The notes beneath the pieces are model-generated. The model had not been told where the DNA came from, ran no database searches, and was given only the letters and a program-made list of their open reading frames with translations. The translations under genes and the position numbers were made by a program. A stretch of 6,142 nucleotides of DNA from Clostridia bacterium (GTDB lineage Bacteria; Bacillota; Clostridia; Oscillospirales; Ruminococcaceae), in the NCBI GenBank assembly GCA_021152595.1, contig JAGKVC010000181.1:1-6142 (forward strand), read 5' to 3'. This document shows positions 1 to 5,949 of this stretch, one piece after another. How positions within the stretch are numbered: the first letter of the stretch is position 1; every line of letters begins with the position of its first letter.

Positions 1-1
1 T

Positions 2-1261
2 AATGTCGAGTACATCATCACCACTCAGACCGTTGCAGAAGTCGGAAAGCTCCCTTGTGAGCTTCAGCTCTCACAGGACGGCAAAGTGATATTCTCACCT
101 AACTTTACACTTCTTGTGTATAAAAATCTTTCGGTAGACAACGAAGTGGAAAGCTCGGACGAATTTACTGCGCTGCAAGCCGCTATCAGCAGGGCGGAAA
201 GCCTTACTGACGGCACCACTTTCACCCCGTCTGTTTCTGAGGACGGTGTTTTAAGCTGGACAAACGACGGAGGCAAAGCCAATCCCGAACCCGTCAATAT
301 AAAGGGCGAGGATGGAGCGTTCCGCATAAACGTGACTTCCAGCAACGGCAAATATTCAGCAGATAAGACGTTTGATGAAATCAAGGCGGCGTATGACGCG
401 GGGCAGCAGCCTTATGTTGTAGAAACAGGCGGTACTTTAGATTTAGTATACACGCTTGCATATTTTTCTGTGCCGAACGGGACAGGACAAGATTTTGTAG
501 ACTTTGAGCGCTATCTCGTAGGGGACGGCATCTTAGAAACCGAAACGCTAAGGATATACTCCTATACTCTTGAGAGCGGAAGCAACATCGAGCAACGGAT
601 TTCCGCGCTTAATGTTCCGAACGGCACTACATACGTCAAGGTCAACTCGACAGACGATGTAATAACTACAGTCAACGGCGAGACATACGCCGACATACAG
701 GCGCTGATAAATGCCGGTAAGCCGGTTGTTGTCCGTTATAATGATGTTTTGGATTTTTATTACTTTGAGACATTCGGGTTTTCCGATTCATCGGGCATAC
801 ATAAGCGATTGAATTTCCGCTGTGACATGGGCAGCATCGTATACACCCTTGCGCTCAGAGACGATAACACTTGGGCTTTCTCGGAGACCAGTTTGCAGCC
901 AAGCTCTATCACTGACACTGGCGGCCATTTCACCACGGACACCGTAGAGGGCGCTTTGCAGGAGATCGGCGCGGAGCTGGCGGGTGTTAACGTGCTGTTG
1001 GGAAGCGGGATACAGATAAGCTTCACCATTGACGACGAAACATTCAGCGCTGTTTCCGGTGCGACATGGATAGAGTGGTTAGGGGGATATTCTCGTGTTG
1101 TTTCCGAAACCAGCGGACTCACGCTATCCACTGTTGCTGATGGTCCCGTAGTTGCTGACGAAGCTGGCGTGTATGCGGTTTCGCTCGACGGCAGTTTTGT
1201 GTATGGCAGAGACACGATAATATCCGGCGCGACCTACACCATAATCAATTATGGCGGTTAA
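2..1261 (+). CDS. Phage/prophage baseplate upper or tail-fibre protein, 5'-truncated by the window edge
   Basis: The frame is open from the first bases, so the true start lies upstream; 419 codons are visible. An internal GTG at 86 is not a likely start, because the residues before it continue the same domain. Residues ~1-55 resemble the BppU-type N-terminal domain of Gram-positive phage baseplate proteins: a beta-rich segment with QDGKV, FSPNFTLLV, then an acidic ESSDEF linker and helix. LSWTNDGG followed by PVNIKGEDGA (~85-107) is typical of phage tail proteins. Two related modules follow at ~125-157 (FDEIKAAYDAG) and ~228-260 (YADIQALINAG). HFTTDTVEGALQEIGAEL (~309-326) is another recurrent tail-protein motif. 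The protein would sit in the virion at the host-facing end. About half of its Ile codons are ATA, unlike the Clp and gdhA genes. The next start codon is 18 bp downstream, as in a tail operon. Phage structural origin is well supported; the exact role (baseplate upper protein or fibre) is inferred. Confidence 0.72.
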   Translation, partial: NVEYIITTQTVAEVGKLPCELQLSQDGKVIFSPNFTLLVYKNLSVDNEVESSDEFTALQAAISRAESLTDGTTFTPSVSEDGVLSWTNDGGKANPEPVNIKGEDGAFRINVTSSNGKYSADKTFDEIKAAYDAGQQPYVVETGGTLDLVYTLAYFSVPNGTGQDFVDFERYLVGDGILETETLRIYSYTLESGSNIEQRISALNVPNGTTYVKVNSTDDVITTVNGETYADIQALINAGKPVVVRYNDVLDFYYFETFGFSDSSGIHKRLNFRCDMGSIVYTLALRDDNTWAFSETSLQPSSITDTGGHFTTDTVEGALQEIGAELAGVNVLLGSGIQISFTIDDETFSAVSGATWIEWLGGYSRVVSETSGLTLSTVADGPVVADEAGVYAVSLDGSFVYGRDTIISGATYTIINYGG

Positions 1262-1264
1262 TAC

Positions 1265-1272
1265 GAGGGAGG
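1265..1272 (+). promoter_or_regulatory. Ribosome-binding site of the phage-derived start at 1280
   Basis: A purine-rich GAGGGAGG lies 7 nt before the ATG at 1280 and supports that start. It sits directly behind the tail-gene stop, so it belongs to the phage operon layout. The downstream Clp core is therefore read from a phage translation signal. Confidence 0.75.
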
Positions 1273-1279
1273 CAACGCT

Positions 1280-3286
1280 ATGAGCATAAAAACTAAAATG
1301 CAGTCGCTGATAGACGCGGCGAATGACAAAACCGGCAAGGGCGAGGATCGCAAATCGAAGAAGAAGGAGCGCCGGAAAGAGCTGAAATATCTTGACAGCT
1401 ATTGCACGAACCTCAGCAAGCGTGCCGAGGAGGGCAAAATGGACGGCGTCATCGGCAGAGATACCGAGATTGCGCGCGTGATTCAGATTCTCTCGCGCCG
1501 CCAGAAGAACAATCCCTGCCTGATCGGTGAACCGGGCGTCGGCAAGACGGCAGTCGCGGAGGGTATCGCACTGCGCATCGCATCCGGCGATGTACCGTTC
1601 CACCTCAAGGATAAGAAGATTTATCTGCTTGATATGACCGCGCTGGTCGCCGGAACGCAGTTCCGCGGACAGTTCGAGAGCCGTGTCAAGGGGCTTGTCG
1701 AGGAGGTCAAGGAGCAGGGGAATATCATCCTGTTCATCGACGAGGTACACAGCCTTGTCGGCGCAGGCGATTCCGAGGGCTCGATGAACGCCGCGAATAT
1801 CTTAAAGCCGACGCTTTCCAGAGGCGAGGTGCAGGTGATCGGCGCAACGACATTCACGGAATACCGCAAATATATCGAAAAGGACGGCGCATTGGAACGC
1901 CGCTTCCAGCCGGTCAAGGTTGATGAGCCGACGATCGAGGATACCGTCGAGATCCTCAAGGGCGTCGCAAAATATTACGAGGAATTCCACCGCGTACACA
2001 TTTCACCGGCAATGCTGCGGCTCTGTGCGGTGCTTTCCGAGCGCTATATCACGGACCGTTTCCTGCCGGACAAGGCGATTGACCTGCTGGACGAGAGCTG
2101 TGCGTATGTCAGCATCCGGCATCCGGAGCTGACGGAGCTTGACCGTCTGACAACGGAGATTGCGGAGAAGCAGGAGCAGATCGACGATATTGAAAGCGAC
2201 CAGAATCCCGATTATCAGAAGCTCGCAGAGTACAAGGGCGAGATGATTCACCTGAAATCGCGCTATGACGAGCTGACAGAGCATCCTGTCGAGGTCAATG
2301 TCGAGGCAGGCGATCTCGCGCATGTCATCGAGATCTGGACCGGCATTCCGGCAAACAAGATCGAGGAGACCGAATATGCGAAGCTGCGCGATCTTGAGGC
2401 GCATCTGAAAGAGCATATCATCGGACAGGATGAGGCGATTGCAGCGCTCGCAAAGGCGATCAAGCGCAGCCGCGTCCAGATGTCCGCGCGCCGCAGACCG
2501 GCATCGTTCATCTTTGTCGGACCGACGGGCGTCGGAAAGACGGAGCTTGTCAAGGTGCTTTCCAACGAGATGTTTGATTCGACCGATCCGCTGATCCGCC
2601 TCGATATGACCGAGTACATGGAAAAGCACGCAGTTTCGCGCATGATCGGCTCGCCTCCGGGCTATGTCGGCTATGATGAAGCAGGTCAGCTCACCGAGAA
2701 GGTGCGCCGCAGACCGTATTCCGTGATCCTCTTTGATGAGATCGAAAAGGCACATCCGGACGTGATGAATCTGCTTCTGCAAATTCTCGACGAGGGCAAG
2801 ATCGACGATGCACAGGGCAGAACGGTCAATTTTGAGAATACGATCATCATTATGACGTCGAATGCAGGCAGCACGGATAAATCCACGGGAGTCGGCTTCA
2901 ACCGCACCGAGGAGGAGATCTCGAAGGAGAAGGCGATGAAGGGACTCAAGGATTTCCTGCGTCCGGAATTCGTCGGCAGAATCGACGAGATCATCGTGTT
3001 CAATCCGCTGACGATTGAGAATTATATCCGCATTGCCGACTTGATGCTCAAGGAGACGGCAGCGGCGCTGTCGGAGCGCGGCATTCTGCTGGATTGGGAC
3101 GATGCAGCGCTGAAGATTGTCGCAGAGAAGTCGCACGGTCAGCGTTACGGTGCGCGTGATATCCGCCGCACGCTGCGTGATGAGATTGAGGATCCGATTG
3201 CTTCGAGGATCGTCGATGCTGATACACCGCTGCACATGGTTCACATCCACGGCACGGAAGAATGCATCAAGCTCGAGTCAGAGTGA
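1280..3286 (+). CDS. ClpC-type AAA+ unfoldase core fused to a short phage-derived N-terminus
   Basis: This is a 668-residue Hsp100/Clp ATPase that would unfold substrates and feed them to ClpP. AAA domain 1 has Walker A GEPGVGKT (83-90), pore loop QFRG (127-130), Walker B IILFIDE (149-155), sensor GAT (188-190) and arginine-finger region ERRFQ (206-210). A short charged coiled coil (~285-332) is the ClpC/ClpE-length middle domain, not the long ClpB one. AAA domain 2 has Walker A GPTGVGKT (414-421), GYVG (461-464), Walker B ILFDE (483-487), sensor TSN (526-528), a VGF ClpP-docking tripeptide (538-540) and sensor-2 GARD (624-627). No N-terminal substrate-binding domain or zinc finger is present; family members usually have 100-150 residues there. 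Residues 1-20 instead match the start of phage tail proteins (MSIKTKMQSLIDAAN). Ile is ATA at codons 3 and 11, but I find no ATA after the junction. The start at 1280 has a strong RBS. Core identity is secure; whether the chimera is natural is not. Confidence 0.88.
   Translation: MSIKTKMQSLIDAANDKTGKGEDRKSKKKERRKELKYLDSYCTNLSKRAEEGKMDGVIGRDTEIARVIQILSRRQKNNPCLIGEPGVGKTAVAEGIALRIASGDVPFHLKDKKIYLLDMTALVAGTQFRGQFESRVKGLVEEVKEQGNIILFIDEVHSLVGAGDSEGSMNAANILKPTLSRGEVQVIGATTFTEYRKYIEKDGALERRFQPVKVDEPTIEDTVEILKGVAKYYEEFHRVHISPAMLRLCAVLSERYITDRFLPDKAIDLLDESCAYVSIRHPELTELDRLTTEIAEKQEQIDDIESDQNPDYQKLAEYKGEMIHLKSRYDELTEHPVEVNVEAGDLAHVIEIWTGIPANKIEETEYAKLRDLEAHLKEHIIGQDEAIAALAKAIKRSRVQMSARRRPASFIFVGPTGVGKTELVKVLSNEMFDSTDPLIRLDMTEYMEKHAVSRMIGSPPGYVGYDEAGQLTEKVRRRPYSVILFDEIEKAHPDVMNLLLQILDEGKIDDAQGRTVNFENTIIIMTSNAGSTDKSTGVGFNRTEEEISKEKAMKGLKDFLRPEFVGRIDEIIVFNPLTIENYIRIADLMLKETAAALSERGILLDWDDAALKIVAEKSHGQRYGARDIRRTLRDEIEDPIASRIVDADTPLHMVHIHGTEECIKLESE
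1337..1349. other. Junction between phage tail-gene start and Clp ATPase core
   Basis: Upstream of this segment the codons encode a phage-type N-terminus with ATA isoleucines. Downstream they encode the basic linker (DRKSKKKERRKE) that leads into the Clp core, with only ATC and ATT for isoleucine. The fusion is in frame. Without the parental sequences the exact breakpoint cannot be fixed better than about 12 bp. It could be a prophage-deletion scar, a recombination joint, or a misassembly. Confidence 0.6.
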
Positions 3287-3291
3287 TAGAG

Positions 3292-3420
3292 GTGTCTCCG
3301 ACGGATTTGGAATGGGGACTCTGTCCCCAAGCCCTTGCCAAAGGGATGATCCCTTTGGAATCCCGTTTTTATGTATGATTAGAATGAAGCCGCTCCTATT
3401 GCGTAAATGGGAGCGGCTTT
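3292..3420. repeat. Intergenic repeat element, copy A (downstream of clp)
   Basis: This copy starts with GTGTCTCCGACGGATTTGG, shared exactly with copy B. A small hairpin GGGGAC-TCT-GTCCCC (3314-3328) follows, then the palindrome CCAAAGGGAT (3338-3347) with ATCCCTTTGG (3349-3358). After GGAATCCC and a T-run comes an AT-rich segment and the long hairpin at 3387-3419. Copy B keeps this order but replaces the first small hairpin with other sequence. Both copies point the same way. It looks like a family of short non-coding intergenic elements; no protein-coding potential is evident. Confidence 0.75.
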
Positions 3421-3424
3421 TCTT
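3387..3424 (+). terminator. Intrinsic terminator of the clp transcript
   Basis: A 14-bp stem pairs AAGCCGCTCCTATT (3387-3400) with AATGGGAGCGGCTT (3406-3419), with one T-G wobble and a 5-nt loop. TTTTCTT follows from 3418. It lies about 100 bp after the clp stop, with no gene between. It is also the last module of repeat copy A, so the element seems to bring a terminator with it. Confidence 0.8.
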
Positions 3425-3458
3425 AGGATACACAAAATATCAAAAGTTTGCGATGAGT

Positions 3459-3640
3459 CCAGAGGCGAGGAGCCTCTGGTCGCCCACGGTTTGCTTGCAA
3501 ACCATTGCGCAGAGAGCGAAACTCCCCCGCCGAAGGAGCTCCGCAAGGGTGAATCCGATAAAACGATCCGGTGGATCGTTTTTCGGAGAGGGGCGCCCTG
3601 CGATAGAGGGCGCCCCTAAGTGAATTGCAAAGCAATTCAC
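3459..3640. repeat. Chain of five closely packed palindromes (hairpin cluster)
   Basis: Five perfect or near-perfect inverted repeats follow one another: CCAGAGGC/GCCTCTGG (3459-3466, 3472-3479); GGTTTGC/GCAAACC (3488-3494, 3497-3503); AAAACGATCC/GGATCGTTTT (3560-3569, 3573-3582), extended outward by TCCGA/TCGGA with one bulged base; AGGGGCGCCCT/AGGGCGCCCCT (3589-3599, 3607-3617); and GTGAATTGC/GCAATTCAC (3620-3628, 3632-3640). Short frames are open on both strands, but none has a ribosome-binding site or a recognisable protein. The design recalls REP/BIME-type clusters. Function is unknown: possibly RNA stabilisation, nuclease or gyrase sites, or debris of a mobile element. Confidence 0.75.
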
Positions 3641-3654
3641 AGATCGTCACGAAT

Positions 3655-3823
3655 GTGTCTCCGACGGATTTGGAATGGTGGCTCTCCGCGCTGCGCTGTG
3701 TCGAGTTTGCTGCGCAAACATCGAGCCCCAAACCCTGCCAAAGGGATACTATCCCTTTGGAATCCCATTTTTGTGTATAATTTGTATGAATCCGCTCCTA
3801 TTGGGGGAAATGGGAGCGGATTC
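3655..3823. repeat. Intergenic repeat element, copy B
   Basis: GTGTCTCCGACGGATTTGG repeats copy A exactly. A different insert follows, containing a hairpin GTTTGC-TGC-GCAAAC (3705-3719) flanked by TCGA. The palindrome CCAAAGGGAT/ATCCCTTTGG (3738-3747, 3751-3760) and the GGAATCCC-T-run segment are conserved. The terminal hairpin pairs GAATCCGCTCCTATT (3788-3802) with AATGGGAGCGGATTC (3809-3823). Compared with copy A, one stem base and its partner have both changed (G-C to T-A), so pairing is kept. The T-run after this hairpin is weak, so termination here is less certain than in copy A. Confidence 0.75.
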
Positions 3824-3844
3824 GCATTTTCGCATTTACCGCAG

Positions 3845-3883
3845 AAAAAAAGCAGATGCAGGATTTCTCCCGCATCTGCTTTT
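3845..3883 (-). terminator. Intrinsic terminator of gdhA
   Basis: A 12-bp stem pairs AAAAGCAGATGC (3848-3859) with GCATCTGCTTTT (3872-3883) around a 12-nt loop. Read on the minus strand it ends in seven T residues (complement of 3845-3851), 24 bp past the gdhA stop. The plus strand also has a four-T tail, so it may work weakly in both directions between the convergent genes. Confidence 0.88.
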
Positions 3884-3906
3884 GAATGGTTCAACAGAGA
3901 ACTGAA

Positions 3907-5262
3907 TCAGACACAGCCCTGAGCCTTCATAGCCTCAGCGACCTTCAGGAAGCCAGCGATATTCGCACCTGCAACGAGGTCATCACCGAGACCGTACTCG
4001 TTTGCAGCGCTGATGCTTGCCTTGAAGATGTTTGCCATGATGCCCTTCAGCTTTGCATCGACTTCTTCAGCAGTCCAGCTGAGACGCTCGCTGTTCTGAG
4101 ACATTTCGAGACCGGAAACAGCAACACCGCCGGCGTTGACAGCCTTGGACGGAGCGACGATCACGCCTGCTTCCTTCAGCAGAGCGATTGCCTCGTTCGT
4201 GGTCGGCATGTTAGCGACCTCAACGTAGTACTTGACACCGTTTGCGATGATCTTCTTTGCTTCCTCAACGCCGACTTCGTTCTGGGTAGCGCACGGCATG
4301 AGGATGTCAGCCTTAACGCCCCACGGCTTCTCGCCCTTGAAGAACTTAGCAGACGGGAACTTGTCAGCATAGTCCTCAGCGCGGTTGCGGCAGGAAGCTC
4401 TCATCTCGAGCAGGTAATCAACCTTCTCATCGGTGGAAATGCCGTCCGGATCATAGATGTAGCCGTCCGGACCGGAAATGGTAACAACCTTACCGCCGAG
4501 CTCGTTGACCTTCTTGATGGTACCCCAGGCGACATTACCGAAGCCGGAAACAGCAAAGGTCTTGCCCTTGATCTCATCCTTGAAGTAGTCGAGCATGTTC
4601 TGGACATAGTAGACAGCGCCGTAGCCGGTAGCCTCCGGACGGATCAGAGAACCGCCGTAGGGGATGCCCTTACCGGTGAGAACGCCGGTAAACTCGTTCT
4701 GGATTCTCTTATACTGACCGAACAGATAGCCGATCTCACGGCCGCCGACACCGATATCACCAGCCGGAACGTCGAGGTTCGGACCGATGTGACGGTAAAG
4801 CTCAGTCATGAAGCTCTGGCAGAAACGCATAACCTCAGCGTCAGACTTACCCTGCGGATCGAAGTCAGAACCGCCCTTGCCGCCGCCCATGGGGAGGGAG
4901 GTCAGGGAGTTCTTGAAGGTCTGCTCGAAGCCGAGGAACTTGATGATGCCGATGTAGACGTTCTTAGCAAAGCGGAGGCCGCCCTTGTACGGTCCGATCG
5001 CAGAGTTGAACTGGACGCGGAAGCCGCGGTTGACCTGCTGCTTGCCGTTGTCGTCGATCCACGGCACACGGAAGATGATCTGGCGCTCCGGCTCGACCAT
5101 TCTCTCGATGACACCGGCCTCAACGAGGTCAGGTCTCTTCTCGACAACAGGCTCGAGGGTGCTGAGCACTTCAGCAACAGTCTGGAGGAATTCCGGCTCG
5201 TTCGGGTTGCGCTTTTCAACCTGCTCGTAGACGGATTTGAGGTAAGCATTCTTCAGTTCCAT
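3907..5262 (-). CDS. gdhA: Glutamate dehydrogenase, hexameric class, probably NAD-preferring
   Basis: A 451-residue cytoplasmic enzyme interconverting glutamate with 2-oxoglutarate and ammonium; about 450 residues is normal for the hexameric small-subunit class. Substrate-domain motifs are PYKGGLRF (91-98, Lys93), FEQTFKNSL with Lys117, LPMGGGKGG (123-131) with the catalytic lysine Lys129, and PAGDIGVGGRE (166-176) with catalytic Asp169. The Rossmann domain has SGFGNVAWG (239-247). NAGGVAVSGLEMSQNSERLSW (376-396) is the usual C-terminal signature. The sequence closely follows the NAD-specific Clostridium symbiosum enzyme; Phe241, Pro265 and Asp266 match the residues reported there to set NAD preference (Phe238, Pro262, Asp263). 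Automated pipelines may call such proteins NADP-specific. The start at 5262 has AAGGAG nine bases upstream. It appears monocistronic, with its own promoter and terminator, and converges on the clp frame. Family is certain; the coenzyme is inferred. Confidence 0.97.
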   Translation of the reverse strand: MELKNAYLKSVYEQVEKRNPNEPEFLQTVAEVLSTLEPVVEKRPDLVEAGVIERMVEPERQIIFRVPWIDDNGKQQVNRGFRVQFNSAIGPYKGGLRFAKNVYIGIIKFLGFEQTFKNSLTSLPMGGGKGGSDFDPQGKSDAEVMRFCQSFMTELYRHIGPNLDVPAGDIGVGGREIGYLFGQYKRIQNEFTGVLTGKGIPYGGSLIRPEATGYGAVYYVQNMLDYFKDEIKGKTFAVSGFGNVAWGTIKKVNELGGKVVTISGPDGYIYDPDGISTDEKVDYLLEMRASCRNRAEDYADKFPSAKFFKGEKPWGVKADILMPCATQNEVGVEEAKKIIANGVKYYVEVANMPTTNEAIALLKEAGVIVAPSKAVNAGGVAVSGLEMSQNSERLSWTAEEVDAKLKGIMANIFKASISAANEYGLGDDLVAGANIAGFLKVAEAMKAQGCV

Positions 5263-5271
5263 AACACAAAT

Positions 5272-5277
5272 CTCCTT
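5272..5277 (-). promoter_or_regulatory. gdhA ribosome-binding site
   Basis: AAGGAG on the minus strand lies 9 nt before the ATG at 5262-5260. This is a consensus Shine-Dalgarno site and fixes the gdhA start. Confidence 0.9.
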
Positions 5278-5314
5278 ACAAAAAGTTCAGGGACGTTCGT
5301 TAGTCCACTTCATA

Positions 5315-5343
5315 ATTATACTCTATTTTGCATGATTTGGAAA
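5315..5343 (-). promoter_or_regulatory. Sigma-70-type promoter of gdhA
   Basis: On the minus strand a perfect -10 box TATAAT (complement of 5315-5320) is preceded, after 17 bp, by TTTCCA (complement of 5338-5343), which matches TTGACA at four of six positions. The expected start is near 5308, giving a leader of about 46 nt. That leader opens with a short imperfect inverted repeat, GGAC...GTCC (5291-5306), which could be an operator, though the arms are only 4 bp. No riboswitch-like structure is evident in so short a leader. Confidence 0.65.
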
Positions 5344-5442
5344 TGTTTTATTATATCCTATCTGAATCCGAAAAAACAGCGGAATATTGCGGATTTATCC
5401 TGTATTTTAATAATTAACTGTCATATTATCACATCATAATAT

Positions 5443-5676
5443 ATGAACATATTGTGAACATCGTTAAAAACAAGACGAACTGTATTTCTCTGCGGTACAA
5501 CTGCAAACCTGTCTCGGTCAATCGGAGGGGGACTGTTCAAATATGCACAAGACCTGATGCATTGTCTTCGGGACGACGAATTCACGCGGAAAATCGACAT
5601 AATAATATTGCGAACACCGCAAGATGCTCCGGAAAGATTTGGCGATTTGTGCTTAAATCCGCTCTTTACGCTTTAA
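5443..5676 (+). pseudogene. Possible decayed ORF with a Rossmann-like beta-alpha-beta pattern, unrecognised
   Basis: Reading ATG at 5443 gives four codons, then TGA (5455-5457), then 72 open codons to TAA at 5674-5676. The open part reads like real protein: a hydrophobic strand VFLCGTT, an amphipathic helix around GGLFKYAQDLMHCL, charged residues, then a second strand KIDIIILRTP and an end near ERFGDL. There is no usable start after the TGA until ATG 5557, and no ribosome-binding site before 5443 or 5557. VFLCG starts of this kind occur in SLOG/TIR-like nucleotide-binding effectors, but the match is too short to name a family. An overlapping 85-codon frame (5454-5711) lacks comparable features. 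It may be a remnant of a larger gene, or chance. Confidence 0.22.
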
Positions 5677-5711
5677 TTGTTATCAAAACCGCCGAAAATG
5701 AAGTGAACTGA

Positions 5712-5740
5712 TTGACAAATCCTTGTAAAACATGTATACT
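5712..5740 (+). promoter_or_regulatory. Near-consensus sigma-70 promoter for a small transcript
   Basis: A perfect -35 TTGACA (5712-5717) is separated by 17 bp from TATACT (5735-5740), five of six matches to TATAAT, and followed by an AT-rich stretch. Transcription should begin near 5747. It is the best promoter in the window, yet no normal gene follows before the strong terminator at 5836-5865. Confidence 0.8.
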
Positions 5741-5746
5741 ATATAT

Positions 5747-5865
5747 AGTTTTCACCAACAAATTGGAGTGGAGGAACAGTGAATTTGGTTCACTGCCGCT
5801 CGGATTTGCTTATGGTAACCTCTTTCCTTCATACAGGATGGCCGCAACGCCATCCCGTTTTTTTT
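5747..5865 (+). ncRNA. Candidate small structured RNA or leader RNA, class not recognised
   Basis: The unit is defined by the promoter at 5712-5740 and the terminator at 5836-5865, giving about 120 nt. Two hairpins precede the terminator: CACCAA with TTGG-AG-TG around CAAA (5753-5770), and CAGTGAA/TTCACTG (5777-5783, 5789-5795) with a 5-nt loop. GAGG (5771-5774) could also pair with CCTC (5819-5822) to close a junction around the second hairpin. I do not recognise a known riboswitch, T-box, SRP or 6S signature. An alternative reading is a 31-codon leader peptide from GTG 5779, four bases after GGAGG (5770-5774), with the terminator inside its reading frame. The transcript is well supported by its borders; its nature is open. 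Confidence 0.45.
5836..5865 (+). terminator. Strong intrinsic terminator of the small transcript
   Basis: GGATGGC (5836-5842) pairs with GCCATCC (5849-5855) around a 6-nt loop, followed by CG and eight T residues (5858-5865). The GC-rich stem and long T-run make it a textbook plus-strand terminator. Confidence 0.88.
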
Positions 5866-5906
5866 GCCTGTTGAGAGGTGAAGCGAGAGTGAGGGGAGAA
5901 TCTGAG

Positions 5907-5949
5907 AAAGCCGCTCGGGCAGTTTTGGAGCTGCACGGGCGGCTTTTTT
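5907..5949 (+). terminator. Second intrinsic terminator, tandem to the first
   Basis: AAAGCCGCTCG (5907-5917) pairs with CGGGCGGCTTT (5936-5946) with one wobble. An inner GCAG/CTGC stem (5919-5922, 5931-5934) sits across a G-A mismatch, and the T-run reaches 5949. It lies about 40 bp after the first terminator with no gene between, so it would stop read-through. Alternatively it belongs to a longer attenuator-like leader. Confidence 0.78.

Noticed and set aside
2003..3250. 415-codon minus-strand open frame antisense to the Clp core
   Set aside because: It mirrors the third-position bias of the Clp gene; the translation is repetitive Arg/Leu/Asp-rich sequence without recognisable motifs or a start signal.
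3440..3640. Minus-strand 66-codon frame containing GFTLAELL, which mimics the type IV prepilin cleavage motif
   Set aside because: It lies across the palindrome chain, lacks the long hydrophobic helix that follows the motif in real pilins, and has no ribosome-binding site. The motif arises from the repeat sequence.
3459..3640. CRISPR-like array
   Set aside because: The palindromes differ from one another and there is no repeated unit with spacers of regular length.
3771..3787. TATAAT (3776-3781) in repeat copy B as a promoter
   Set aside because: No acceptable -35 box at 16-18 bp, and any transcript would run straight into the hairpin at 3788-3823.
3886..5439. 517-codon plus-strand open frame antisense to gdhA
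   Set aside because: It is a shadow of gdhA codon use; its translation is rich in Leu, Val and Asp with no domain, while the opposite strand encodes a complete, motif-perfect dehydrogenase with RBS and promoter.
5454..5711. 85-codon plus-strand frame from a GTG
   Set aside because: No Shine-Dalgarno site, no domain, and it overlaps a more protein-like frame; not supported as a gene.
5907..5949. Riboswitch or T-box antiterminator because of the two tandem terminators
   Set aside because: No T-box, TPP, SAM or other conserved core sequence is visible and no regulated gene follows within the window.
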